From assembly GCF_029227915.1 (NCBI RefSeq), contig NC_079887.1, positions 2,666,001-2,730,000 of the forward strand: DNA of 64,000 nucleotides, given 5' to 3'. The position numbers were made by a program, and so were the translations under genes. Origin of the DNA: Hydractinia symbiolongicarpus. Lineage: Eukaryota; Cnidaria; Hydrozoa; Anthoathecata; Hydractiniidae. The notes under the pieces were generated by a model that was not told where the DNA came from, searched no databases, and saw only the letters and a program-made list of their open reading frames with translations. This document shows, in pieces, positions 25,501-35,759 of this stretch (positions are counted from its first letter, which is position 1; the number at the start of each line of letters is the position of its first letter).

Positions 25501-27690
25501 CGGGATTTCGTTTGCCGGCGATTAAACCTCTTTTATTAAGCGTCTCATCAAAAATGAAAACATTTTTAAAAACAACAAGTCTGATGGGCTTTAGTGGTGA
25601 AATAATAATTTAAAAAATCGTTCGGGAAATGAGTTTACACCCCGGGTACTTTCTTTGTATACTTTTGACTATACGGGCCGAGTCCGGGATTTACGGGAAA
25701 TTGCAGGTTTTCGTTTGCCGGCGATTAAACTTCTTTTATTCAGCGTCTCATCAAAAATGAAAACATTTTTGAAAACTACAAGTCTTATGCGTTTTAGTGG
25801 CGAAAAAATGAATTAAAAAATCGTTCGGGAAATGAGTTTACTCCCTCGGTACTATCTTTGTATACTTTCGACTATACGGGCCAAGCCCGGGGAAATCGCG
25901 GGTTTTCGTTTGCCGGCGATTAAACCTCTTTCATTAAACGTCTCATCAGAAATGAAAACATTTTTGAAAACTACAAGTCTTATGCGTTTTAGTGGTGAAA
26001 AAATAATTTAAAAAATCGTTATGGAAATGAGTTTATTCACAGGGTACTTTCTTTGTATACATTCGACTATACGGGCCAAGCCCGGGGAAATCGCGGGTTT
26101 TCGTTTGCCGGCGATTAAACCTCTTTCATTAAGCGTCTCATCAAAAATGAAAACATTTTTGAAAACTACAAGTCTCATGCGTTTTAGTGGTGAAAAAAAA
26201 AATTAAAAAATCGTTCGGGAAATGATTTTACTTCCTGGGTACTTTCTTTGTATACATTCGACTATACGGGCCAAGCCCGGGATTTACGGGAAATCGCGGG
26301 ATTTCGTTTGCCGGCGATTAAACCTCTTTTATTAAGCGTCTCATCAAAAATGAAAACATTTTTAAAAACAACAAGTCTGATGGGCTTTAGTGGTGAAATA
26401 ATAATTTAAAAAATCGTTCGGGAAATGAGTTTACACCCCGGGTACTTTCTTTGTATACTTTTGACTATACGGGCCGAGTCCATGATTTACGGGAAATCGC
26501 AGGTTTTCGTTTGCCGGCCATTAAACTTCTTTTATTCAGCGTCTCATCAAAAATGAAAACATTTTTGAAAACTACAAGTCTCATGCGTTTTAGTGGTGAA
26601 AAAAAAATTAAAAAATCGTTCGGGAAATGATTTTACTTCCTGGGTACTTTCTTTGTATACATTCGACTATACGGGCCAAGCCCGGGATTTACGGGAAATC
26701 GCGGGATTTCGTTTGCCGGCGATTAAACCTCTTTTATTAAGCGTCTCATCAAAAATGAAAACATTTTTAAAAACAACAAGTCTGATGGGCTTTAGTGGTG
26801 AAATAATAATTTAAAAAATCGTTCGGGAAATGAGTTTACACCCCGGGTACTTTCTTTGTATACTTTTGACTATACGGGCCGAGGCCATGATTTACGGGAA
26901 ATCGCAGGTTTTCGTTTGCCGGCCATTAAACTTCTTTTATTCAGCGTCTCATCAAAAATGAAAACATTTTTGAAAACTACAAGTCTCATGCGTTTTAGTG
27001 GTGAAAAAGAAATTTAAAAAATCGTTCGGGAAATGAGTTTACTTCCTGGGTACTTTCCTTGTATACATTCGACTATACAGGCCAAGCCCCGGATTTACGG
27101 GAAATCGCGGGATTTCGTTTGCCGGCGATTAAACCTCTTTTAATAAGCGTCTCATCAAAAATGAAAACATTTTTGAAAACTACAAGTCTCATGGGCTTTA
27201 GTGGTAAAATATACATTTAAAAAATCGTTTGGGAAATGAGTTTACTCCCTGGTTACTTTCTTTGTATACTTTTGACTATACGGCCCGAGTCCGGGATTTA
27301 CGGGAAATTGCAGGTTTTCGTTTGCCGGCGATTAAACTTCTTTTATTCAGCGTCTCATCAAAAATGAAAACATTTTTGAAAACTACAAGTCTCATGCGTT
27401 TTAGTGGTGAAAAAATAATTTAAAAATTCGTTAGGGAAATGAGTTTACTCACTGGGTACTTTCCTTGTATACTTTTGACTATACGGGCTGAGACCGGGAT
27501 TTACGGGAAATCGCGGGTTTTCGTTTGCCGGCGATTAAACTTCTTTTATTCAGAGTCTCATCAAAAATGAAACCATTTTTAAAAACTACAAGTCTCATGG
27601 GCTTTAGTGGTAAAATATAAATTTAAAAAATCGTTTAGGAAATGAGTTTACTCCCTGGGTACTTTCTTTGTATACTTTTGACTATACGGG
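22550..27690 (+). repeat. Duplicated segment at 22.6 and 27.2 kb (4,628-bp offset)
   Basis: The monomer pair with CTGGTTACTTTC, CGGCCCGAG, CAGAGTCTC and ATGAAACCATTTTT around 22600-23040 is present again around 27229-27670. The offset is 4628 bp. The block between the two copies is mostly the 1202-bp repeat at 23.9-27.0 kb, which suggests that block expanded inside what was once a single contiguous stretch. Related AAACCATTTTT monomers recur at about 28785, 36475, 37685 and 46350. Confidence 0.7.
23930..26990 (+). repeat. 1,202-bp (6-monomer) tandem higher-order repeat, about 2.5 copies
   Basis: AACAACAAGTCTGATGGG marks two monomers in each unit. GTCTGATGGG sits at 23971, 24377, 25173, 25579, 26375 and 26780. 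The paired steps are 406 and 796, so the unit is 1202 bp. That is shorter than 6 x 203 because each unit includes short-form monomers with an 8-bp deletion. The GTCCATGATTTACGG variant also recurs with this spacing (about 24077, 25279, 26480). The copies differ by only a few bases, e.g. GGCTTCAGTGG near 25182 instead of GGCTTTAGTGG. Confidence 0.88.
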
Positions 27691-29456
27691 CCGAGTCCGG
27701 GATTTACGGGAAATCGCAGGTTTTCGTTTGCCGGCGATTAAACTTCTTTTATTCAGCGTCTCATCAAAAATGAAAACATTTTTGAAAACTACAAGTCTCA
27801 TGCGTTTTAGTGGTGAAAAAATAATTTAAAAAATCGTTCGAGAAATGAGTTTACTCCCTGGGTACTTTCTTTGTATACTTTTGACTATACGGGCCGAGTC
27901 CGGGATTTACGGGAAATCGCAGGATTTCGTTTGCCGGCGATTAAACTTCTTTTATTCAGCGTCTCATCAAAAATGAAAACATTTCTGAAAACTACAAGTC
28001 TCGTGCGTTTTAGTGGTGAAAAAAATAGTTTAAAAATTCGTTCGGGAAATGAGTTTACTCACTGGGTATTTTCCTTGTATACTTTTGACTATGCGGGCCG
28101 AGTCCGGGATTTAAGGGAAATCGCGGGTTTTCGTTTGCCGGCGATTAAACTTCTTTTATTCTGCGTCTCATCAAAAAAGTAAACATTTTTAAAAACTACA
28201 AGTCTCATGGGCTTTAGTGGTGAAATAATAATTTAAATAATCGTTTGGGAAATGAGTTTACTCCCTGGGTACTTTCTTTGTATACTTTTGACTATACGGG
28301 CCGAGTCCGGGATTTACGGGAAATCGCAGGTTTTCGTTTGCCGGCGATTAAACTTCTTTTATTCAGCGTCTCATCAAAAATGAAAACATTTTTGAAAACT
28401 ACAAGTCTCATGCGTTTTAGTGGTGAAAAAATAATTTAAAAAATCGTTCGGGAAATGAGTTTACACCCTGGGTACTTTCTTTGTATACTATTGACTATAC
28501 GGGCCGAGTCCGGGATTTACGGGAAATCGCAGGTTTTCGTTTGCCGGCGATTAAACTTCTTTTATTCAGCGTCTCATCAAAAATGAAAACATTTTTGAAA
28601 ACTACAAGTCTAATGCGTTTTAGTGGTGAAAAAATAATTTAAAAATTCGTTAGCGAAATGAGTTCACTCACTGGGTACTTTCCTTGTATACTTTTGACTA
28701 TACGGGCTGAGACCGGGATTTACGGGAAATCGCGGGTTTTCGTTTGCTGGCGATTAAACTTCTTTTATTCAGAGTCTCATCAAAAATGAAACCATTTTAA
28801 AAACTACAAGTCTCATGGGCTTTAGTGGTAAAATATAAATTTAAAAAATCGTTTGGGAAATGAGTTTACTCCCTGGGTACTTTCTTTGTATACTTTTGAC
28901 TATACGGGCCGAGTCCGGGATTTACGGGAAATCGCAGGTTTTCGTTTGCCGGCGATTAAACTTCTTTTATTCAGCGTCTCATCAAAAATGAAAACATTTT
29001 TGAAAACTACAAGTCTCATGCGTTTTAGTGGTGAAAAAATAATTTAAAAAATCGTTCGAGAAATGAGTTTACTCCCTGGGTACTTTCTTTGTATACTTTT
29101 GACTATACGGGCCGAGTCCGGGATTTACGGGAAATTGCAGGTTTTCGTTTGCCGGCGATTAAACTTCTTTTATTCAGCGTCTCATCAAAAATGAAAACAT
29201 TTTTGAAAACTACAAGTCTCATGCGTTTTAGTGGCGAAAAAATGAATTAAAAAATCGTTCGGGAAATGAGTTTACTCCCTCGGTACTATCTTTGTATACT
29301 TTTGACTATACGGGCCAAGCCCGGGGAAATTGCGGGTTTTCGTTTGCCGGCGATTAAACCTCTTTCATTAAGCGTCTCATCAGAAATGAAAACATTTTTG
29401 AAAACTACAAGTCTTATGCGTTTTAGTGGTGAAAAAACTAGAAATTCAAAAAAAGG

Positions 29457-29466
29457 TTGCGAAGCA
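29457..29466 (+). repeat. Subterminal inverted repeat, left arm
   Basis: TTGCGAAGCA here is the exact reverse complement of TGCTTCGCAA at 32468-32477, the last ten bases of the insertion. The left arm is 19 bases inside its junction while the right arm is at its junction, so the pair is asymmetric. It overlaps the terminal hairpin. Confidence 0.7.
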
Positions 29467-29474
29467 TTTCGCAA
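29457..29474 (-). other. Terminal hairpin of the insertion (putative 3' end)
   Basis: TTGCGAA, a GCAT loop, then TTCGCAA forms a perfect 7-bp stem. It lies 19 bases inside the left junction, separated from the terminal CTAG by a spacer with a seven-A run. Read on the minus strand this is hairpin, T-rich spacer, CTAG, then the flanking T. That is the order seen at Helitron 3' ends, although the spacer (15 bases between hairpin and CTAG) is a little long. Confidence 0.65.
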
Positions 29475-31000
29475 GTTGCAAGCAAAATTAAACTATCCAA
29501 TACTTTGTCCCTAGCGCTTCTTGTTTCTTTGGCGCTAACATCTTCCGAAATACATCAAAATTGAATATCATATAGAAGAACCCTGGGGACAAGGTAGGAA
29601 AATGAACGCTCTGCGGAACAATTCGTTGCTCAAAAACAGTTTTTTTTGCGAACAGACTGCGCGAGTATTTGATGTGCGTGGGATATTCTTTTCAAAATGT
29701 GCGAGAAAATTAGATTACGCGAAACTAACAAAAACGAATCACGCGTGTTATAATTTTGTACCGCCTTTTCCCACAGATTGGTAAAAGTAAAGAGCGCAAT
29801 ACAAAATTACACTTTTAGCAGTATTCCGAAAGATATGTGATACATCGAGTTGTACAACCCGCAGAAGTTGGTCCTAACGTAACGATTTCGTAAATGACCT
29901 CACAACAAAACAGTATTTTTTTCACGTAAAAATTCCGGCAGTAGAAGCCACAGAATCTGCTGGAACGAATTTCGAAAACTCACGGGAAACAATTAAAACA
30001 AAAACAAACAAATCAAAACAGTTTTTTAACTTTATCAAGATTTATTAAATAGCTTCAAATTTGGGCAGAAAAACAATAACGGATTCGCCTTCTTTTCACC
30101 ACACGCATTAGAAGATTACATCACTCACTCCCATTGTACACAATCTAAAAGAAAAAGAAAACATTTTCATATAGTGAAGCTTCCAGTGCCTTTAAGGGAT
30201 GGCCAAGTCAATGGAATTGAAAGCACTGTTTTTCATCTTATAAATAATTAATGCTAATTCGGAAAAGTATAAAAGAAAAAAACTAAACAATTTGGCAACT
30301 TTACTAATTTTATACGCAAAGTTCCAACCATACCAACAGTTTCCAAATCTGACAAAATCATTTTAGAAGTGTTTATTTTTTCAGAATTTGATTGATGCAA
30401 GGCCAAGGGAAATTAAATAAGTATATTGCCCTAGACCCATTTAAAAACATATGCTTCTCATCATTCAGTTTTTTTTCAACCAACATTAATGTAATCACCC
30501 AGAGGAAATTATAATGTCTCTTGTGTGTGTTTTAGAAGCTGAGTACACAAATACACAAATATTACAAGTGCTGAACTTTGGCAATCATATTTTGCAATCA
30601 GACCCTTTTAAAAACTATGCTGAACCATGTCAATTATTAAATTCAGCACTAATAGAAAAGCACCTTGGATAGGATTCTTTGTTGGGCGAATAAAATGACT
30701 GACAAATGGTTTATCCTGAATGAAATAGTAATTTTTACACAAATAATTTAAAAAATAATGAACTTTGTTATGTGGGTTGTTCTTAAACACACGTGGGCGG
30801 TGGACAAAAAACTGTGATGTAATTTCTCTTGGTCTATTATTCCTGAGAATATTCTAAAATAAGAGGGTGTCAATAAGCTGCAAACAGCCACATATATAAG
30901 GGCGAATTTAGGCAACTTTTCCAATTAAATTAAAGATTGTCTTCCAAAACCGGCCGCACTTTCCCGAACTTGCCTGGAGCATTTTCAAAATTCAATTCCT
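29475..31000. other. Left body of the insertion, no gene recognised
   Basis: This is A/T-rich unique DNA with only short open frames (60 codons at 29602-29784 on plus; 60 codons at 30608-30790 on minus), neither recognisable. Small dyads are visible: TAGCGC/GCGCTA around 29513-29538; ACTTTGTCCCTAG near 29501 with its imperfect inverse CCTGGGGACAAGGT near 29582; TTCCGGCAG (29933-29941) with CTGCTGGAA (29957-29965); and the palindrome GTTGTACAAC near 29850. None recurs in the satellite. I see no splice-supported exon, RNA gene or promoter. Confidence 0.6.
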
Positions 31001-31218
31001 TGTAACATACCTTGTGGACGATAGTTGGAAAAAGATGCTTTAAGAGAAAGAAGTTAATAAAAATTAAAAGTTATTTATCAAGTAAATTTTATCAAAAACC
31101 ATCAAAAACAGTTCTTTTAAGAACTTTACTACCACATAGTTTACTTTATGGTCTATGCAGGTTTTTTCGGGTGAATACTTCAATTTTTTGGCAAAACGCT
31201 AAACTTGCCCAAAAACGC

Positions 31219-31242
31219 CTGCACGTTATACGGCGTATGCAG
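31219..31242. other. Bulged hairpin
   Basis: CTGC, a five-base bulge (ACGTT), ATAC, a GGC loop, then GTATGCAG folds into an 8-bp bulged stem. It lies about 40 bases before the larger GC-rich stem-loop, so the two could be parts of one structured region. Confidence 0.45.
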
Positions 31243-31283
31243 CTTATCAGCACCCTTGTTCTAAAATTACAAGCAGTTTCGAA

Positions 31284-31325
31284 GATGCCCACGCCGTTTA
31301 GAGGACGTGGTGCGGCTTGGGCATC
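31284..31325. other. GC-rich stem-loop inside the insertion
   Basis: GATGCCCACGCCG (31284-31296) pairs with CGGCTTGGGCATC (31313-31325) at 12 of 13 positions, with a 16-base loop. The surroundings are A/T-rich, so the G/C-rich stem is conspicuous. It could be an RNA hairpin, an internal inverted repeat of an older nested element, or part of a captured fragment. Nothing in the sequence decides which. Confidence 0.6.
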
Positions 31326-31380
31326 CTTGAAGTTCTGTTTAATGACAGTTTTAATGTTGTTTTAAAACTTGTTCTCAGGG

Positions 31381-32170
31381 AGGGTGTACGGAAAACTAAT
31401 TCCCATTGACAATTACATTGCTGTTGGTTTGATAGCAAAAGTGGATATTTTTTTAATTACTGTAACAGGTTACTTATATAATAAATAAAAAATGATAAAA
31501 AACGGTTGGTCAGCTCACTGCGCCCAGAGCTATTTGTTTTGTCTGCGCCCTAGCTACAGGTTTTCCTATATCTGGCTATCAGTTAGGTAGTAATACAGCT
31601 TCTCCATATGTATTCTACAAATTACTTTCAATTCTTTTATACAAAACTGAGCTCTAGCTACTAGCTACCTTTCGTGTGATTAAGCCTTACCTTGATTTGG
31701 ATAAAACCAATTAAAATTGATAATATTGTATTCTTACATCTTCTTAGAAACAATAAAATAAAACACAGCTCGGCGCGTTATAACTGTACAAATTACTTCA
31801 ATTTTTCTTTAGGAAATGGTACCTTACACAGGAGCTTTCCAATCCAACTAAAATCTCTAGAAAAAGCACAGCAACAAAAAAGCTTAAAATACACAAGTAA
31901 AGTTGATTAGAAACAGGACTAGCAATAATTTTTTTCAAAAGAAGAAAACCCTTTTAATACCATTATATTTCATTAAAATACAACTATAATAGTATTAGAA
32001 GCAAAATTTCAAAGTAATTAAATAATTATTTATACCATAACTAGCTATAATACAAAGAAATAAGGCATATTTTGGGTCTGTAAAATATACGTGTCTAAAA
32101 TGCCGACTACCGTTTCTTGTTCACGGCATATTCCTCTTTGTGTGTTCAAGTTCGGCGGACGTATAATCCG
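31381..32170. other. A/T-rich body of the insertion, no gene recognised
   Basis: A 72-codon plus-strand frame (31692-31910) is the longest and matches nothing I recognise. Short local duplications are present, e.g. CTGCGCCCAGAGCTA and CTGCGCCCTAGCTA about 25 bases apart near 31518-31556. Several TAGCTA motifs occur between 31555 and 31675. ATGCCG (32100-32105) pairs with CGGCAT (32124-32129). I see no RNA gene or coding signal. Confidence 0.55.
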
Positions 32171-32181
32171 GACCAAAAAAC

Positions 32182-32215
32182 GGGGGGGGGGTCAAAATCC
32201 GGGGGTGGGGGGGGG
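32182..32215 (+). other. G-tract cluster with quadruplex potential
   Basis: Runs of 10, 5 and 9 consecutive G lie within 34 bases (32182-32191, 32201-32205, 32207-32215). They can supply at least four tracts of three or more G, as needed for an intramolecular G-quadruplex. A following GTACG-AGC-CGTAC dyad sits at about 32215-32227. Such a simple-sequence tract in the core would not be unusual for a non-autonomous rolling-circle element, but it may also be a sequencing-prone homopolymer. Confidence 0.7.
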
Positions 32216-32437
32216 TACGAGCCGTACTTATTGCATTTTTTACTAAACTTATACTTTAACCCCTCGGTCCAAACTTATTTGTTTTATTAGAAAAAAAAAT
32301 ACCCTAGCTTTATGTGCAAAAATATCAGTCCTATTTCTTTACGCTGATTTTATATGATTTTTTTTCTATCGAAATTTTGAGAATCTCAATAATTCTCTTG
32401 GTATACCTCGCGTGTAGCAAACGTGCTCCACAATTTC

Positions 32438-32477
32438 GCTTCGCTCGCTTCGCTCGCAAAGCTCAATTGCTTCGCAA
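32438..32477 (+). repeat. Right terminus of insertion: 9-bp tandem repeat and inverted repeat arm
   Basis: GCTTCGCTC is repeated directly twice (32438-32446 and 32447-32455). It is followed by GCAAAGCTCAATTG and the terminal TGCTTCGCAA (32468-32477). Short CG-rich iterations beside a terminal repeat stand out against the A/T-rich body and against the satellite. ATTGC-TTC-GCAAT at 32466-32478 can also fold as a small hairpin across the junction. Confidence 0.7.
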
Positions 32478-35400
32478 TAATTTAAAAAATCGTTCTGGAA
32501 ATGAGTTTATTCACAGGGTACTTTCTTTGTATACATTCGACTATACGGGCCAAGCCCGGGGAAATCGCGGGTTTTCGTTTGCCGGCGATTAAACCTCTTT
32601 CATTAAGCGTCTCATCAAAAATGAAAACATTTTTGAAAACTACAAGTCTCATGCGTTTTAGTGGTGAAAAAAAAAATTAAAAAATCGTTCGGGAAATGAG
32701 TTTACTTCCTGGGTACTTTCTTTGTATACATTCGACTATACGGGCCAAGCGCGGGATTTACGGGAAATCGCGGGATTTCGTTTGCCGGCGATTTAACCTC
32801 TTTTAATAATCGTCTCATCAAAAATGAAAACATTTTTAAAAACTACAAGTCTCATGGGCTTTAGTGGTAAAATAATAATTTAAAAAATCGTTCGGGAAAT
32901 GAGTTTACACCCCGGGTACTTTCTTTTTATACTTTTGACTATACGGGCCGAGCCCGGGATTTAAGGGAAATGGCGGGTTTTCGTTTGCCGGCGATTAAAC
33001 GTCTTTTTATTCAGCGTCTCATCAGGAATGAAAACATTTTTGAAAACTACAAGTCTTATGCGTTTTAGTGGTGAAAAAATAATTTAAAAAATCGTTCTGG
33101 AAATAAGTTTATTCACAGGGTACTTTCTTTGTATACATTCGACTATACGGGCCAAGCCCGGGGAAATCGCGGGTTTTCGTTTGCCGGCGATTAAACCTCT
33201 TTCATTAAGCGTCTCATCAAAAATGAAAACATTTTTGAAAACTACAAGTCTCATGCGTTTTAGTGGTGAAAAAAAAATTTAAAAAATCGTTCGGGAAATG
33301 AGTTTACTTCCTGGGTACTTTCTTTGTACACATTGGACTATACGGGCCAAGCCCGGGATTTACGGGAAATCGCGGGTTTTCGTTTGCCGGCGATTAAACT
33401 TATTTTTATTCAGCGTCCCATCAGAAATGAAAACATTTTTGAAAACTACAAGTCTCATGCGTTTTAGTGGTGAAAAAGAAATTTAAAAAATCGTTCGGGA
33501 AATGAGTTAACTTCCTGGGTACTTTCTTTGTATACATTCGACTATACGGGCCAAGCCCGGGATTTACGGGAAATCGCGGTATTTCGTTTGCCGGCGATTA
33601 AACCTCTTTTAATAAGCGTCTCATCAAAAATGAAAACATTTTTAAAAACTACAAGTCTCATGGGCTTTAGTGGTGAAATAATAATTTAAAAAATCGTTCG
33701 GGAAATGAGTTTACACCCCGGGTACTTTCTTTGTATACTTTTGACTATACGGGCCGAGCCCGGGATTTACGGGAAATGGCGGGTTTTCGTTTGCCGGCGA
33801 TTAAACTTCTTTTTATTCAGCGTCTCATCAGAAATGAAAACATTTTTGAAAACTACAAGTCTCATGCGTTTTAGTGGTGAAAAAAAATTTAAAAAATCGT
33901 TCGGGAAATGAGTTTACTTCCTGGGTACTTTCTTTGTATACATTCGACTATACAGGCTAAGCCCGGGATTTACGGGAAATCGCGGGATTTCGTTTGCCGG
34001 CGATTAAACCTCTTTTATTAAGCGTCTCATCAAAAATGAAAACATTTTTAAAAACAACAAGTCTCATGGGCTTTAGTGGTGAAATAATAATTTAAAAAAT
34101 CGTTTGGGAAATGAGTTTACACCCCGGGTACTTTCTTTGTATACTTTTGACTATACGGGCCGAGTCCGGGATTTACGGGAAATCGCAGGTTTTCGTTTGC
34201 CGGCGATTAAACTTCTTTTATTCAGCGTCTCATCAAAAATGAAAACATTTTTAAAAACTACAAGTCTCATGGGTTTAGTGGTGAAATAATAATTTAAAAA
34301 ATCGTTCGGGAAATGAGTTTACACCCCGGGTACTTTCTTTGTATACTTTTGACTATACGGGGCGAGTCCGGGATTTACGGGAAATCGCAGGTTTTCGTTT
34401 GCCGGCGATTAAACTTCTTTTATTCAGCGTCTCATCAAAAATGAAAATATTTTCAAATACTACAAGTCTCATGGGCTTTAGTGGTGAAATAATAATTTAA
34501 AAAATCGTTCGGAAAATGAGTTTACACCCTGGGTACTTTCTTTGTATACTTTTGACTATGCGGGCCGAGTCCGGGGTTTATGGGAAATGGCGGGTTTTCG
34601 TTTGCCGGCGATTAAACTTCTTTTATTTAGCGTCTCATTAAAAATGAAAACATTTTTAAAAACTACAAGTCTCATGGGCTTTAGTGGTGAAATAATAATT
34701 TAAAAAATCGTTCGGGAAATAAGTTTACACCCCGGGTACTTTCTTTGTATACTTTTGACTATACGGGCCGAGTCCGGGATTTACGGGAAGTCGCGGGTTT
34801 TCGTTTGCCAGCGATTAAACATCTTTTATTCAGCGTCTCATCAAAAATAAAAATATTTTTAAATACTACAAGTCTCATGCGTTTTAGTGGTGAAAAAAAA
34901 ATTTAAAAAATCGTTCGGGAAATGAGTTTACTTCCTGGGTACTTTCTTTGTATACATTCGACTATACGGGCCAAGCCCGTGATTTACGGAAATCGCGGGA
35001 TTTCGTTTGCCGGCGATTAAACCTCTTTTATTAAGCGTCTCATCAAAAATGAGAACATTTTTAAAAACTACAAGTCTCATGGGCTTTAGTGGTGAAATAA
35101 TAATTTAAAAAATCGTTCGGGAAATGAGTTTACACCCCGGGTACTTTCTTTGTATACTTTTGACTATACGGGCCGAGTCCGGGATTTACGGGAAATCGCA
35201 GGTTTTCGTTTGCCGGCGATTAAACTTCCTTTATTCAGCGTCTCATCAAAAATGAAAACATTTTTGAAAACTACAAGTCTCATGCGTTTTAGTGGTGAAA
35301 AAGAAATTTAAAAAATCGTTCGGGAAATGAGTTTACTTCCTGGGTACTTTCTTTGTATACATTCGACTATACGGGCCGAGTCCGGGATTTACGGGAAATC

Positions 35401-35759
35401 GCAGGTTTTCGTTTGCCGGCGATTAAACTTCTTTTATCCAGCGTCTCATCAAAAATGAAAACATTTTTGAAAACTACAAGTCTCATGCGTTTTAGTGGTG
35501 AAAAAATAATTTAAAAAATCGTTCGGGAAATGACTTTACTCCCTGGGTACTTTCTTTGTATACTTTTGACTATACGGGCCGAGTCCGGGATTTACGGGAA
35601 GTCGCGGGTTTTCGTTTGCCAGCGATTAAACTTCTTTTATTCAGCGTCTCATCAAAAATGAAAATATTTTTAAATACTACAAGTCTCATGGGCTTTAGTG
35701 GTGAAATAATAATTTAAAAAATCGTTCGGAAAATGAGTTTACACCCTGGGTACTTTCTT

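Larger units (their letters stand above)
1..29437 (+). repeat. 203-bp satellite array, left segment
   Basis: This is about 145 head-to-tail copies of one monomer. CGTCTCATC recurs at 2, 204, 407, 611, 814 and 1016, a step of 202-204 bp, and the pattern continues to the insertion. In a frame starting at CGTCTCATC the landmarks are: dyad AAAAATG-AAAA-CATTTTT (10-27), TTTTAGTGGTG (49-59), an A-tract then TAATTT (60-71), TCGGGAAATGAG (82-93), GTATAC (117-122), GACTATACGGGCC (127-139), ATTTACGGGAAATCGC (149-164), TTTGCCGGCGATTAAAC (174-190) and TTATTCAG (196-203). All copies I read have the same orientation. A step of about 203 bp is close to a nucleosome repeat length, as is common for satellites. 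No conserved reading frame is possible because 203 is not divisible by 3. Which chromosome region this is cannot be told from the sequence. Confidence 0.97.
31001..31380. other. Segment with a 117-codon open frame and two stem-loops; coding doubtful
   Basis: A plus-strand frame runs 31012-31365 (117 codons). It is rich in Lys and Leu, with a basic N-terminal half. I recognise no motif, domain or family. It overlaps two strong DNA dyads (31219-31242 and 31284-31325), which is more in keeping with structured non-coding DNA than with a gene. With one modest frame in 3 kb of A/T-rich DNA, chance is a sufficient explanation. I do not call it a CDS. Confidence 0.45.
29438..32477 (-). mobile_element. 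3.04-kb insertion, candidate non-autonomous Helitron/Helentron
   Basis: Unique A/T-rich DNA interrupts a satellite monomer after its six-A tract (29432-29437) and before TAATTT (32478). Uninterrupted paralogous monomers at about 38140-38570 show the same flanks with nothing between, so nothing was lost from the target. On the minus strand the element would start TTGCGAAGCA (32477-32468) and end with a hairpin, a T-rich spacer and CTAG followed by T. Helitrons typically end in a hairpin then CTRR and insert between A and T, which fits the 3' end and target here. Helentrons carry a terminal inverted repeat at the 5' end and a subterminal one at the 3' end, which fits the asymmetric 10-bp repeat. 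Against it: the canonical 5' TC is absent, and no Rep, helicase or endonuclease is encoded. A 2-bp AA duplication from another mechanism cannot be excluded. Confidence 0.6.

Noticed and set aside
1-29437. CRISPR array.
   Set aside because: The whole 203-bp unit is repeated, with no short constant repeat alternating with unrelated spacers. The context is eukaryotic satellite, and no cas genes are present.
30608-30790. A 60-codon minus-strand frame as a small gene.
   Set aside because: It is short, has no motif I recognise, and lies in A/T-rich DNA without neighbouring coding signals.
31012-31365. A 117-codon plus-strand frame as a protein gene in the insertion.
   Set aside because: There is no recognisable domain, it overlaps strong DNA stem-loops, and there are no splice or promoter signals I can support. 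One frame of this length by chance in 3 kb is unsurprising.
29438-32477. LTR retrotransposon, LINE or classical cut-and-paste DNA transposon.
   Set aside because: I see no long terminal repeats, no reverse transcriptase, integrase or transposase frames, no poly-A tail with a long target-site duplication, and no symmetrical terminal inverted repeats. At most a 2-bp AA duplication could be argued.
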